64,000 nucleotides of DNA. Origin: Paenibacillus sp. 1011MAR3C5 (GTDB lineage: Bacteria > Bacillota > Bacilli > Paenibacillales > Paenibacillaceae). Both the position numbers and the translations under genes were made by a program. Below are positions 27,596 through 37,596 of the stretch, piece after piece. Location: positions 62,001 to 126,000 of the forward strand of contig NZ_QZCF01000001.1 in the NCBI RefSeq assembly GCF_003591485.1, read 5' to 3'. A model generated the notes under the pieces. That model was not told where the DNA came from and searched no databases. It worked only from the letters and a program-made list of their open reading frames with translations. Position 1 is the first letter of the stretch. The number at the start of each line of letters is the position of its first letter.

Positions 27596-29004
27596 GATTG
27601 CAGCCAATTGAAGTGGAACGAGCCTTCTTTGTCCACACGCTTGAACGTGTGCGCGCCGAAGTAGTCGCGCTGCGCTTGCAGCAGGTTCGCTGGCAGACGC
27701 TCTGTACGATAGCTGTCGAAGTAAGCCAGCGCGCTTGAGAACGCCGGTACCGGAACGCCGCTTGTCACAGCAGTCGCGATCACTTCGCGCCATGCGCCTT
27801 GGTACGATTCCACGATGTTTTGGAAGTACGGATCAAGCAGCAGGTTGCGGAGCTCTGGATCGCGATCGTATGCGTCTTTAATATTTTGCAGGAAGCGTGC
27901 ACGGATAATGCAGCCGCCGCGGAAGATCATTGCGATGTCGCCGTAGCGCAGATCCCAGCCGTATTCTTCGGATGCAGCGCGCATTTGTGCGAAGCCTTGC
28001 GCGTACGAGCAGATTTTGCTCGCAAACAACGCTTTGCGTACCGCTTCGATGAAGGCTGCTTTGTCGCCTTGGAACGGCACCTTCGCAGGACCATTCAGCA
28101 CCTTGCTTGCTGCGACGCGCTCTTCTTTCATGGCAGAGAGGAAGCGCGTGAATACGGATTCTGTAATGATGGACAGAGGAACGCCCAGATCCAGCGAGCT
28201 TTGGCTTGTCCACTTGCCTGTGCCCTTCTGGCCAGCGGAGTCCAGAATAACGTCAACCATAGGTTTGCCCGTCTCCGGATCGTACTTGGAGAAGATGTCG
28301 CGCGTGATCTCGATCAAGTAGCTGTCCAGCTCGCCTTTGTTCCACTCTGTGAAAATTTCATGCAGTTCTTCCGTGCTAACGCCCAGCACGTTCTTCAGCA
28401 GGTCGTAAGCTTCGCAGATCAGCTGCATGTCGCCGTACTCGATGCCGTTGTGAACCATCTTCACATAATGGCCCGCTCCGTCCGGACCGATGTATGTGCA
28501 GCATGCGTCTTCGCCGACTTTCGCGGAGATCGCTGTCAGGATCGGTTCAACCAGCTCATAAGCGGACTTCTGACCGCCAGGCATGATGGACGGTCCTTTC
28601 AACGCGCCTTCCTCGCCGCCGGATACGCCAGTGCCGATAAAGCGGAAGCCTTTCGCCTCAAGATCTTTGCTGCGGCGCTGCGTATCCGGGAAGTACGCAT
28701 TGCCTCCGTCGATGATGATGTCGCCTTGATCCAGTAGCGGAACAAGGGAGTCTATTGTTGCGTCCGTACCTGCGCCCGCTTGAACCATGATCAGGATTTT
28801 GCGAGGCGTCTCAAGGGATTGTACAAATTCTTCGATCGTAAAAGTCGGTACCAGGTTCTTGCCGGCCGCTTCCTTCATCAGTTCATCCGTCTTCTCGCGG
28901 GAACGGTTGAATACGGATACCGTAAATCCTCTGCTTTCAATATTAAGAGCAAGATTCTTGCCCATGACGGCCATTCCAATTACGCCAATCTGTTGTTTTG
29001 ACAT
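27592..29004 (-). CDS. gnd: 6-phosphogluconate dehydrogenase, decarboxylating
   Basis: Oxidative pentose phosphate enzyme converting 6-phosphogluconate and NADP to ribulose-5-phosphate, CO2 and NADPH. I chose the ATG at 29004 ([10 protein letters not shown]), giving 470 aa as in Bacillus GndA; the frame upstream has no family similarity. Motifs are the Rossmann loop [32 protein letters not shown] (substrate loop), [13 protein letters not shown] (catalytic Lys and the following Asn) and the C-terminal [11 protein letters not shown]. Monocistronic as far as seen. Confidence 0.96.
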   Translation of the reverse strand: MSKQQIGVIGMAVMGKNLALNIESRGFTVSVFNRSREKTDELMKEAAGKNLVPTFTIEEFVQSLETPRKILIMVQAGAGTDATIDSLVPLLDQGDIIIDGGNAYFPDTQRRSKDLEAKGFRFIGTGVSGGEEGALKGPSIMPGGQKSAYELVEPILTAISAKVGEDACCTYIGPDGAGHYVKMVHNGIEYGDMQLICEAYDLLKNVLGVSTEELHEIFTEWNKGELDSYLIEITRDIFSKYDPETGKPMVDVILDSAGQKGTGKWTSQSSLDLGVPLSIITESVFTRFLSAMKEERVAASKVLNGPAKVPFQGDKAAFIEAVRKALFASKICSYAQGFAQMRAASEEYGWDLRYGDIAMIFRGGCIIRARFLQNIKDAYDRDPELRNLLLDPYFQNIVESYQGAWREVIATAVTSGVPVPAFSSALAYFDSYRTERLPANLLQAQRDYFGAHTFKRVDKEGSFHFNWLQS

Positions 29005-29243
29005 CTGGTTCTTCCATCCTTCGTCATTATATTTAGTCACAATAGCTTTATTCTACTCTTTTTAGACGGATATGAAAACCGTTTGCTTGGAAAAATGTCG
29101 CTTTCCTCCATTAGTTTTCTTAACCGAAGTCCAAAGTTTTTCTTATATCCGCCCCTGCACATAAAAACGACCCCATGCTTTTCGCCCCCGGCGTCTGGCA
29201 TAAGATCGTTCTAATGCTGGCTATGACGGCTGTCAATCATCCC

Positions 29244-29840
29244 TTATAACTCCAACTGCAGCATCTCTGACCGCAGCGCAGTCAGCCGCTCCTTCGATAA
29301 TGCAACCGCTTCCCCGTCGTTGGCCTCCAAAGCCTCGTGCAGGACAGACAGCTCATAGTCCAGCTCATACCGCAACACGGCAGCGCGTTCCTCCGCCCGC
29401 TTCGATTGAAAGGCCTTGATCATTTCCTCTATCGTGACAAAAGGCTTCTTCTGATAAATAATCCGGTGCTCCATACCTGACACCTCCACAAGTCGTATAA
29501 TCTCTCCGAACATAATGTTCTCGATTACGATTTGACGATCCTTGATCCGCTTCACGACCGCATGTCCACGTGTGTCATTAATCAGCTTCTCCAGCAGCTC
29601 CGACAGCTTTTCATCCTTGATGACATAATCGCCCACAATTTTGTACCGGTTGTTCATACGTTGGAAATGCAGCTTCACCAGCTTGCGCCCGGTGCGTATT
29701 GACACCAGAAACTGTCCCTCCGTCTCGCTCCAATACAAGGAGTACCCTTCCTGAATAAGATCACGGATGAGATTTTGGATTTGCCGGCGTTCGAAACGTA
29801 GCTCCAAATTGCAATACTCGACCTCATAGCTCTTGTTCAC
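29244..29840 (-). CDS. Hypothetical protein with a C-terminal helical domain
   Basis: A 198-aa soluble protein. The likely start is the GTG at 29840, preceded by AAGGGAGGG; ATG codons further upstream lack a ribosome binding site. The first 110 residues look like an alpha/beta sensor-type fold (LELRFERRQIQNLIRDLIQE, then alternating strands), and the last 55 residues are charged and helical, possibly a coiled coil (ALRYELDYELSVLHEALE-like region). I do not recognise the family. It is divergent from the DUF1054 gene, with a Fur-type box between the two. Confidence 0.65.
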   Translation of the reverse strand: MNKSYEVEYCNLELRFERRQIQNLIRDLIQEGYSLYWSETEGQFLVSIRTGRKLVKLHFQRMNNRYKIVGDYVIKDEKLSELLEKLINDTRGHAVVKRIKDRQIVIENIMFGEIIRLVEVSGMEHRIIYQKKPFVTIEEMIKAFQSKRAEERAAVLRYELDYELSVLHEALEANDGEAVALSKERLTALRSEMLQLEL

Positions 29841-30024
29841 GGCAATCCCTCCCTTGGTTAGTATAGTTGACGAAATGTTCTGATAATTTGTTCTTATTAA
29901 TATCTTATACTCCATCATATGTTATGGCAACTTGGATTATTGACTAATTTTACGAAGTGACCGTACGCGAGTTTCGAAAAGACTGTCAAAACGCCCTGCG
30001 GTTGCTCTCAACTCCGAATTGACC

Positions 30025-30043
30025 TATAATGATAATCATTATT
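30025..30043. promoter_or_regulatory. Candidate Fur box upstream of the DUF1054 gene
   Basis: The 19-bp sequence TATAATGATAATCATTATT matches the classical Fur box GATAATGATAATCATTATC at 17 positions, and contains the 7-1-7 core TGATAAT-C-ATTATTT. PerR and Zur consensus boxes fit less well. It lies 59 bp before the DUF1054 gene and 185 bp before the divergent hypothetical gene. A TTGACC hexamer directly precedes it (30019-30024). Confidence 0.65.
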
Positions 30044-30101
30044 TTTTGAGATACGTTATAGTTGATATATCCATTCATTTCATACAAAAGGAGCGCTGAC
30101 C

Positions 30102-30758
30102 ATGACGACGACTTCCACCGCCGCGACCTCCTCCTTGGAGGGTTTCACTTCCCATGATTTTGATGTATTCCAGCTGCAGGGCCTAGAGGAGCGCATGCTC
30201 GGAATCCAAGAGAGAATCCAGCCTAAATTCCGTGCGCTTGGCGAGCGTCTTACAGCAGAGCTTGCACCGTCAGCCGGGAAGGAGATGCATCTTCATATCG
30301 CCCGGCATGCCCGGCGCAAGGTGAACCCGCCAAAGGACACCTGGCTTGCGATCTGCGACAACAAGCGCGGCTACAAAGCACATCCCCACTTTCAGCTAGG
30401 CCTGTTCGACGACCATCTCTTCATGTGGCTTGCCCTAATCTATGAGGTGCCGAATAAAAAAGGAATTGCCGCGCATCTGATGAACCATCTGGATGAGGTA
30501 AGGTCCGCCGTGCCTGCCGACTATGTGCTGTCGATGGATCATATGAAGAAGGATTGCACGGTTACCGGCGGCATGTCCGAGGAGGACTGGAAGTCCACGT
30601 TAATCCGTTTCCGCGATGTACAGAAAGCCGAGCTTCTCATCGGGCGCCATGTCGTGGCTGGCGGGGAGCTGTTGCAAGACGGCGATGCGCTGCTCGCCTA
30701 TGCGTCGTCAACGTATGAGCAGCTCATGCCAATCTACCGGATGGCTTGTTCGGTATAA
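30102..30758 (+). CDS. DUF1054 (YktB) family protein
   Basis: A 218-aa cytoplasmic protein of the DUF1054 family, known from Bacillus YktB. Recognisable are GFTSHDFDVFQLQGLEERM near the N-terminus, HIARHARRKVNPPKDTW and the PHFQLGLFDDHLFMW block. The biochemical function is not established. An AAAAGGAG site precedes the ATG. The gene is followed by a strong terminator and preceded by a Fur-type box, which suggests iron-linked expression (inference, not known for YktB). Confidence 0.88.
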   Translation: MTTTSTAATSSLEGFTSHDFDVFQLQGLEERMLGIQERIQPKFRALGERLTAELAPSAGKEMHLHIARHARRKVNPPKDTWLAICDNKRGYKAHPHFQLGLFDDHLFMWLALIYEVPNKKGIAAHLMNHLDEVRSAVPADYVLSMDHMKKDCTVTGGMSEEDWKSTLIRFRDVQKAELLIGRHVVAGGELLQDGDALLAYASSTYEQLMPIYRMACSV

Positions 30759-30777
30759 GGGGATCCCCTATGTAGAT

Positions 30778-30814
30778 ATAAGGCTGTCCGGTCACAATGA
30801 CCGGACAGCCTTAT
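30778..30814. terminator. Bidirectional terminator between the DUF1054 and RND transporter genes
   Basis: A long, perfect stem, ATAAGGCTGTCCGGTCA with its complement, loop CAA. It serves two convergent genes (stops at 30758 plus and 30846 minus). Confidence 0.88.
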
Positions 30815-30845
30815 TGGATTTGCGCATGAAGCGCCTCCGCCGGAC

Positions 30846-33800
30846 TTAAGCCTCTGACGCGGCAGCAGCTTCGGCAGCTGCTCCTTCGCGCCGAACCTCT
30901 CTTCTCTGTCGGCGGGACTTCCGGAAGAACAGCAGCTCATAGACGCAAGGGACGATAATGAGCGTCAGCAGCGTAGCGGCGGTCAATCCGCCAATGACGA
31001 CGATAGCCAGGCTCTGGGACACGATGCTGCCGGATTCATGATTGCCGAATACGAGCGGCAGCATGGCGCAGATCGTTGCAAGCGCGGTCATGATGATCGG
31101 CCTCATTCTCGTGGTTGCCGCTTCGATCAGAGCGTCGCGTACCGTCATGGTCGCCTCGTTCTGCTTCACCCGGTCGATCAGGACAATCGCATTCGTCACA
31201 ACGACGCCGATCAGCATAAGCGCCCCGAACATCGCCGTGAAGTCCGGTGTAATACCGGAGACGAGCAGACCTGTCACCGCTCCTATCGCGGCCAGCGGCA
31301 GGGAAATCATAATCGCCAGCGGCGCTCTTAATGTCTTGAACGTCAGTACCATAATCAGGTACACGATGCCGATCGAGATCAGCGCGGTGAAGCCCAAGTC
31401 CGCAAAGTCGCCCATTTGATCTGCGGAAGCTCCGCCTACCGATACCTTCACGCCGTCCGGAAGCGCCAGCGCGTTCACGGCCTTCGTCATATCAGCGCCG
31501 ATGACGGATAGCTGCTTCGGATCTACGCTAGCCGTGACTCGAAGATAAGTCTTGCCGTCCTTGTGATAATACAGCGACGGCTGCTCCGTCTTCGTCAGCT
31601 CCGCCACCGAGCCGATCGGCTGTGGTCCTTCGCCCGTCATTACGGTTAGTTCGTTCAGGTCATTCTGGCTGTCCGGACTCGCAGCAGGAAGCAGCAGCAC
31701 CCGCATCTCTTCCCCATCTACCTGTATGGCACCAATCGGTGTCGGATTGAGCAGGCTGTGCAATTGCATGGCCACTTGCTCCCCGCTTGCCTTGTCCGGC
31801 TTCAGATGGTACGTATACACGGGCTTCCGCTCTTCCTGGTTGCTCTCCACCTTCAGCACGCCCGGAATGGATGTGATCTCTTGCTGAAGCTTGGATGCCG
31901 TCTCAGCCAATTGGTCCAGGTTATCCCCTGTGACATCGACATAGATCGTCGATGAGCCTCCGCCCATCATCAAATCCACGGCATTCGCTTGAAGATCCGC
32001 TTTGGCATACGCTGACTTCAGCCCGCGAATATCTTCCATAAACGCCTCGGCATCGGCCCCTCCCTTCAAGTCTATGATGTACGAGACAAGGGTAGGCGAC
32101 CCGACTTGTCCATATTGCGCGCTGTCGGCGCTGTTGCCAAGCGACATCATGACCCATTCCACTGAAGCATGGTTCAGCATATAGCTCTCCAGCTTCTCTC
32201 CGGCGCTCCTAACCTCGGCTGACGGCGTATCGCTGGCGTAATGAAGCTCGACGCTTACGTTCTCCGCGCTGGAGGAATCCAGCGCCCCCTTGGGCATCGC
32301 CACATATGCGCCGACCGAACCTGCGAGAAGCACGACCGATAAGATAAGAGGCAGCCACTTATGCTTCAGGTTCCAGGCGATAAAGGCAGAGAAGCGCGGC
32401 GAGCCGGCATGTGGCGCTTCCTTCGTCCCCCGCAGCAAGACAGCGCTGAGAAGCGGCACAACCGTCAAGGCAACAAGCAGCGAGGCAAGCAAGGAATACG
32501 TGACGGTCAAGGCAAAGGGCAATAAGAAGTCCTGAAGCGAGCCGCGGAGCAAGCCCATCGGCAGGAAGACCGCCACAGTTACGATCGTGGACGATGTAAT
32601 CGCCGACGCCACTTCCTTTGTCGCATCCGTTATCAGCTTGATCGAGAATGTCTCTCGCTGAAGCCGTCTATAGATATTCTCGATGACGACGATACTGTCG
32701 TCCACAAGCCGCCCGACCGCTACGGCCACGCCGCCTAGTGTAATGATATTAAGCGACACACCGGATACTTGAAGCAAGTACAATGTGATACCCAGCGAGA
32801 GCGGAATCGAAACGATCGTGACGATCGTCGCCTTGAAGCTGCGCATGAAGAGCAGAATGACGATGGTGGCGAACAAAGCGCCCAGCAGCACTTCCCTCAT
32901 CATACTGTTGACGGAATGTGTTATGGACTCGGATGTGCTAAGCGGCAGCGTCAATTCAATCCCGTCGTGCTCCGCATTCAGCTCATCCATCCTCTCCTTG
33001 ATCCGATCGCCAACCTTCACAGCATTGGCTTCTCCCGACTTCGCGATCGTGATCATGACCGCTTCCTTGCCATTCATACGGCTGATGCTTTCTTGGGAAG
33101 TCCCAATCTCCACTTCTGCGACATCGGCAAGCTTCACACCGGGACCCACCGGCAGCGATTCCAGCATTCCCTTGCCGGATACGGTATCGACGACATTCAC
33201 ATTGGCGAGAGATCCGTCGATATTTTTCTCGCCGAGGGATACCGCCACTCCTCTGCCTTGCAGCACGCCCATCAAAGCTTGAACGGGAATGCCGGCAGCC
33301 TCCAGACTCTCGGCATCAGGCTTTACGGTTACCATCGAGTGAGATCGTCCAGTAACAACGATCTGGCCCGCTCCTTCAATATTTTTGAGTGAAGCCAGGA
33401 CGGATTCGAGCTTCTGCTCCTTATCCGTCTGGCTAAGGCCGTCATCATAAGAAAGCATCATCCAGCCGATAGGAATCATCGATGTGTTCTGCTGAACGAC
33501 GAACGGCTTCATAACATTGGCAGGTAACGGAACTGCAGCTATCGCAGCCTCGATCTCCGCCTTCGCTTCCTTCATATCGGTCTTGGAATCATAGTTTACG
33601 ATTATTTGCGAATAGCCGTCTCCCGTTGTAGAGAAGATCGTCGTCTTTCCTTTCACGAACATAACCGCTTCCTCCAGCGGATTCGTGACCTGCTTCTCCA
33701 TGTTGCCGGCATCGCTCCCTTGGCCCATAGCCGCAATTACGACTTGCGGATTATCCGCCGACGGCAGAAATTCCATCGGCAGCCGGAAGTAGCTGATCAC

Positions 33801-33881
33801 CCCCATAACCAGCGCCATTACGACTAATAAGCCGATAGCCGCCTTGTTGCGGAAAGACCATTCTGTCCATTTGTGCATCAT
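30846..33881 (-). CDS. RND family efflux permease (SwrC/AcrB-like)
   Basis: An inner-membrane transporter of 1011 aa. It has the typical RND layout: one N-terminal membrane segment (residues 12-30), a large extracellular loop, six segments (about 330-530), a second large loop, and five to six segments ending at about residue 985. Motifs are GGVAVAVGRLVDDSIVVIENI with the paired acidic residues of the proton relay and TMRPIIMTALATICAMLPL near the end. It resembles B. subtilis SwrC, which exports surfactin and other amphiphiles. No membrane fusion protein gene is next to it, as is common in Firmicutes. Confidence 0.93.
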   Translation of the reverse strand: MMHKWTEWSFRNKAAIGLLVVMALVMGVISYFRLPMEFLPSADNPQVVIAAMGQGSDAGNMEKQVTNPLEEAVMFVKGKTTIFSTTGDGYSQIIVNYDSKTDMKEAKAEIEAAIAAVPLPANVMKPFVVQQNTSMIPIGWMMLSYDDGLSQTDKEQKLESVLASLKNIEGAGQIVVTGRSHSMVTVKPDAESLEAAGIPVQALMGVLQGRGVAVSLGEKNIDGSLANVNVVDTVSGKGMLESLPVGPGVKLADVAEVEIGTSQESISRMNGKEAVMITIAKSGEANAVKVGDRIKERMDELNAEHDGIELTLPLSTSESITHSVNSMMREVLLGALFATIVILLFMRSFKATIVTIVSIPLSLGITLYLLQVSGVSLNIITLGGVAVAVGRLVDDSIVVIENIYRRLQRETFSIKLITDATKEVASAITSSTIVTVAVFLPMGLLRGSLQDFLLPFALTVTYSLLASLLVALTVVPLLSAVLLRGTKEAPHAGSPRFSAFIAWNLKHKWLPLILSVVLLAGSVGAYVAMPKGALDSSSAENVSVELHYASDTPSAEVRSAGEKLESYMLNHASVEWVMMSLGNSADSAQYGQVGSPTLVSYIIDLKGGADAEAFMEDIRGLKSAYAKADLQANAVDLMMGGGSSTIYVDVTGDNLDQLAETASKLQQEITSIPGVLKVESNQEERKPVYTYHLKPDKASGEQVAMQLHSLLNPTPIGAIQVDGEEMRVLLLPAASPDSQNDLNELTVMTGEGPQPIGSVAELTKTEQPSLYYHKDGKTYLRVTASVDPKQLSVIGADMTKAVNALALPDGVKVSVGGASADQMGDFADLGFTALISIGIVYLIMVLTFKTLRAPLAIMISLPLAAIGAVTGLLVSGITPDFTAMFGALMLIGVVVTNAIVLIDRVKQNEATMTVRDALIEAATTRMRPIIMTALATICAMLPLVFGNHESGSIVSQSLAIVVIGGLTAATLLTLIIVPCVYELLFFRKSRRQRREVRREGAAAEAAAASEA

Positions 33882-34103
33882 TCAGGCTCAATCTCCTTCT
33901 CCAACTTTGGTGATCTGTTTTGTCTGTTCTAATCATACGGATTGGAAAAGAACAGGAAAAACGTCTCGGGACGGTTATTGAACCTCTTCGCTGGACGGAG
34001 TCTGAATTAGACTTTGGTCGGGGAGAATATTCCATTCCAACGACTTTATGCAGCCGTATGCGGGCAAGCCTCGGCCATGACGATTTCCTAAAGAAATAAA
34101 AAA

Positions 34104-34141
34104 ACACGCAAGACCAGCCGCAGGGCTTGTCTTGCGTGTTC
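34104..34141 (-). terminator. Intrinsic terminator of the MFS transporter gene
   Basis: AACACGCAAGAC and GTCTTGCGTGTT arms; on the minus strand it is followed by TTTTTTTATTTC. It lies about 30 nt beyond the MFS stop at 34171. Confidence 0.9.
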
Positions 34142-34170
34142 TCTTGTCAGACTTCATATTGCTACCGAAA

Positions 34171-35358
34171 TTAGGAAGAAACGGCTGTGTCCTTCTCCTG
34201 CGCGCTGTCGAGAAAACGGAACCGGACGACCAATAGCAGCGCTGCAAGACACAGAATGCCTCCTAGCAAATACGGCAGACCCATCTGCATAGTGAAGAGC
34301 AGGGAGCCCAGCAGCGGCCCAGCAATGCGGCCCAGGCTGTCCATCGACGAGCTGAGTCCGGATGCGACACCTTGTCCCACGGTCGTCTTCTGCGTAATTA
34401 ACGAAGTCACACATGGTCGGATGAGCGCGTTGCCGATGCCGAATACGGCCAGCGACATGATCGCCCACCACAGCGAATGAGCGAACAGCAGCAGGAAAAA
34501 TCCTAATGCCGAGATCACCAGGCCGATGGCAATATACTTCGGCTCCTCGCCCTTCTTGATCATCCGGCGAACGACGCCTCCTTGTACAAGCGCTCCCACT
34601 AGGCCGCATACAAAAAACAGCAAGCCTACTTGAAGCGGTGTGACATCAAAGCGCTTCATGCCAAAAAACTGTAAGGTAGCTTCCATACCCGCCAGCGTAA
34701 AGGTGACAAAGAAGGCGAGTATGTACAAATATTTGAGCGGACCTCTGAATGCCGTCCATCTGGATACCCGCTTCTCCGACTTCAGCTTGCGCTTGTCGGG
34801 CGTAAGCGACTCCTTCAGCTTCCACGCGGCAAGAACGAACGTGACCAGCGCCAAAGCCGATGCGGCAAAAAACGGCGTGTTCAGCGAGAAGACGCTTAGC
34901 AAGCCGCCTACTCCCGGCCCTAGCGTAAATCCGAGGCCAATGGACATGCCGACAAGTCCCATCCCCTTTGTCCGCTGCTCCGGCGGCGTAATATCCGCTA
35001 CGTAAGCGACGATGACCGATGCAACCGCACCGGAGAACAAACCTCCGAGTGCGCGGGAGATATACATAAGCGTCAGATTGTCTCCTGCAAGTCCGAACAA
35101 CAGGAAGCTCGCGGCGAAGCCGACCAGGCCAGTCAAAATGATAGGCCGTCTCCCGATCCGATCAGACCAGGTTCCCCATACCGGAGATAAAATAAACGAA
35201 ACGAGAGAATAGAGCGCCAGCATTCTGCCCGTATGCATCTCCGCACTCTTGGGGTCCGCGGCCTGAATAATTTCCGGCATAACCGGGATGATAATGCCGA
35301 AGCCAATAAAGGTGATCATAAGTATAGACATCACTATAAGTAATCGCTTGTCTTTCAT
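34171..35358 (-). CDS. MFS family drug/metabolite exporter
   Basis: A 395-aa protein with about 12 membrane segments. The ATG at 35358 (MKDKRLLIVMS) is preferred because GGAGGG lies upstream of it. The MFS motif A appears between segments 2 and 3 as GTWSDRIGRRPIILTG; the drug/proton antiporter motif C is suggested by GLGFTLGPGVGGLL in segment 5. It belongs to the 12-segment multidrug (TetA/Bmr-like) group; the substrate is unknown. It is a single-gene unit next to the RND exporter. Confidence 0.9.
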   Translation of the reverse strand: MKDKRLLIVMSILMITFIGFGIIIPVMPEIIQAADPKSAEMHTGRMLALYSLVSFILSPVWGTWSDRIGRRPIILTGLVGFAASFLLFGLAGDNLTLMYISRALGGLFSGAVASVIVAYVADITPPEQRTKGMGLVGMSIGLGFTLGPGVGGLLSVFSLNTPFFAASALALVTFVLAAWKLKESLTPDKRKLKSEKRVSRWTAFRGPLKYLYILAFFVTFTLAGMEATLQFFGMKRFDVTPLQVGLLFFVCGLVGALVQGGVVRRMIKKGEEPKYIAIGLVISALGFFLLLFAHSLWWAIMSLAVFGIGNALIRPCVTSLITQKTTVGQGVASGLSSSMDSLGRIAGPLLGSLLFTMQMGLPYLLGGILCLAALLLVVRFRFLDSAQEKDTAVSS

Positions 35359-35539
35359 CCTGCTATCCCTCCACCAAACTATCGTACCATATCCGAAAAG
35401 TAGCAATCTATGAACAATTCAAGAACAAATGCCAAGTTGCCCTTTCTGGCCGTACTTTATGCATAAAAAAGCTGCTTGCAATCCCCTATGTTTTTGTTAT
35501 ACTCTATTTTGTTTGTACATCTTATCAGGAAAGGCAGGG

Positions 35540-37018
35540 ATGATAGCGTTGGACCATAGAAAAACCCCGCTCTTCACTGCGCTTCGCCAACATGCGGAGC
35601 AGAATCCCGTTCAGTTCCATATTCCGGGCCACAAGAAAGGCCTCGGTAGCGATTCCGAATTTCGCGAATTTATCGGCGACAACGCCTTGTCGATCGATCT
35701 CATTAATATAGCCCCGCTGGATGACCTGCATCAGCCTACGGGCGTGATCGAGGAAGCGCAGAAGCTGGCAGCCGATGCATTCGGAGCCGACTATACGTAC
35801 TTCTCAGTGCAAGGCACAAGCGGCGCCATCATCACAATGATTATGTCCGTCTGCGCGCCTGGCGATAAAATCATCGTCCCGCGCAACATTCACAAATCCA
35901 TCATGGCCGCCATTATTTTTGCCGGAGCAAGACCTGTATTCATCTCGCCTGCCAGAGACAATAATCTTGGCATCGACCACGGCATTACGACGCGCTCGGT
36001 CCGCAAGGCGCTCGAGAGGCACCCGGATGCCAAAGCTGTGCTCGTGATCAACCCAACGTATTACGGCATCTGTGCGAACTTGAAGGAAATCGTCGATCTG
36101 GTTCATAGCTACGACATTCCTGTTCTCGTCGACGAAGCGCATGGCGTGCTGATCCAATTCCACGACAAGCTTCCGATGTCTGCGATGCAAGCCGGCGCCG
36201 ACATGGCTGCGACAAGCGTCCATAAGCTGGGCGGCTCCATGACGCAAAGCTCCGTGCTTAACATACGCAAAGGGCGAGTCAATCCGCAGCGCGTACAGAC
36301 CGTCATCAGCATGCTGACGACAACCTCGACCTCATATATCCTGCTGGCATCGCTGGACACCTCGCGCCGCAATCTGGCGCTGAACGGCCGCGACATCGCA
36401 GAACGGGCGATTGCACTCGCTCAGAGCGCGCGCCAGCAGATCAACGAGATTCCGGGCCTATATTGCTTCGGCGAAGATATTCTTGGCGATGAAGCCACAT
36501 TCGATTACGACCCGACGAAGGTGACAATCCATGTCCGTCATCTTGGCACTACGGGCTACGAGACAGAAAATTGGCTGCGCGACAACTATAATCTCGAAAT
36601 CGAAATGAGCGATATGTATAACATTCTTTGCCTAGTTACGCCTGGAGATACCTCCGAATCGGTAGCAAAATTGGTGGAGGCGCTAAAAGGCCTGTCCGCC
36701 GCCTTCTATGAAGGCGCCGAAGCGCGCGAGCTTGTCGTGAAAATTCCGGATATTCCGCAGCTGTCGCTGACGCCGCGCGATGCGTTCTACGCACAAACGG
36801 AGGTTGTACCGTTCAAAGAATCGGCAGGACGGATCATCGCCGAATTTATCTATGTTTATCCGCCGGGCATTCCGATCCTGCTGCCGGGCGAGGTTATCTC
36901 ACAAAAAAATATCGACTATATCGTCGATCATGTGGAAGTGGGATTACCTGTTAAAGGACCCGAAGACCGCAGCATCGAATTCGTGAAGGTTATCGTCGAG
37001 GAAACGGCTATCTCCTAA
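35540..37018 (+). CDS. PLP-dependent Orn/Lys/Arg decarboxylase (SpeA-like)
   Basis: A 492-aa pyridoxal-phosphate enzyme of the group III decarboxylases. I chose the ATG at 35540, which has AGGAAAGG upstream; the frame before it is not protein-like. Motifs are the N-terminal HIPGHKKGLG, the cofactor-binding VDEAHG, and SVHKLGGSMTQSS with the Schiff-base lysine. The length is close to B. subtilis SpeA arginine decarboxylase (490 aa), which starts polyamine synthesis; a lysine decarboxylase of the YaaO type cannot be excluded. Short C-terminal domain, as in the Firmicute subgroup. Confidence 0.9.
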   Translation: MIALDHRKTPLFTALRQHAEQNPVQFHIPGHKKGLGSDSEFREFIGDNALSIDLINIAPLDDLHQPTGVIEEAQKLAADAFGADYTYFSVQGTSGAIITMIMSVCAPGDKIIVPRNIHKSIMAAIIFAGARPVFISPARDNNLGIDHGITTRSVRKALERHPDAKAVLVINPTYYGICANLKEIVDLVHSYDIPVLVDEAHGVLIQFHDKLPMSAMQAGADMAATSVHKLGGSMTQSSVLNIRKGRVNPQRVQTVISMLTTTSTSYILLASLDTSRRNLALNGRDIAERAIALAQSARQQINEIPGLYCFGEDILGDEATFDYDPTKVTIHVRHLGTTGYETENWLRDNYNLEIEMSDMYNILCLVTPGDTSESVAKLVEALKGLSAAFYEGAEARELVVKIPDIPQLSLTPRDAFYAQTEVVPFKESAGRIIAEFIYVYPPGIPILLPGEVISQKNIDYIVDHVEVGLPVKGPEDRSIEFVKVIVEETAIS

Positions 37019-37079
37019 CGATTCCTCATATTGCCAGTTCTCTCAAGCTCATGCTATCATGGGCTTGAGGTGATCGGCG

Positions 37080-37496
37080 ATGAGTCAGAGCGCTTATATC
37101 AAGCTGGTGAAAGGCTCTCAAGACCAGGAACTGACGCTTGAGCATATTCAAGGTACGCTGCTCCGCTATCAAGAGCAGACAGCCAAGACTGGCGAGCAGC
37201 TCGGCTGGGATTATGCCGGGGCTGCCTTCCCCTACACGATCGAATCCTCAGGGGATGAGCGATGGTTCTACCTGAAAGGCATCAACGTCCATTACAAGCA
37301 TATGATTATTGGTCCAGGCATGACAAAGTCAGTCGCGGGCGAGCAAGTACCCTGCATCCAGGTCGTGCTCCCAGAGGAAGCGACGCATGGCGACAAGGCG
37401 AAGGCGAATGAGCTCTGCCGGTATATGGCCAAGTCGTTTGCAGCTGAACTAACTATGTTCAACGGCCGGACGATCTATTACAATCCTAGAAAATAA
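37080..37496 (+). CDS. DUF1885 family protein
   Basis: A 138-aa protein that resembles the DUF1885 family of Bacilli, with an N-terminal SAYIKLVKGS strand, a central GDERWFYLKG and the MIIGPGM turn. A structure exists for a Geobacillus member, but no function is known. GAGGTGAT is located about 5 nt upstream of the ATG. It lies 61 bp after the decarboxylase and may share its transcript; a strong terminator follows. Confidence 0.75.
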   Translation: MSQSAYIKLVKGSQDQELTLEHIQGTLLRYQEQTAKTGEQLGWDYAGAAFPYTIESSGDERWFYLKGINVHYKHMIIGPGMTKSVAGEQVPCIQVVLPEEATHGDKAKANELCRYMAKSFAAELTMFNGRTIYYNPRK

Positions 37497-37526
37497 CCGC
37501 AGCACTGCATTTGCTAACTATCGCAA

Positions 37527-37570
37527 AGAGGGGCTCCCCGCCAGGAATAATCCTGCGGGAGAGCCCCTCT
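37527..37570. terminator. Terminator between the DUF1885 and DUF1292 genes
   Basis: AGAGGGGCTC and GAGCCCCTCT outer arms with inner CCCGC/GCGGG pairing. It lies between convergent genes and probably serves both. Confidence 0.8.
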
Positions 37571-37596
37571 GTCATGTCGCAGCTGGAAACTGGACC

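Noticed and set aside
30846..35358. Resistance island made of the RND and MFS exporters
   Set aside because: Each gene has its own terminator, host-like codon use and no mobile element nearby; they look like ordinary chromosomal exporters.
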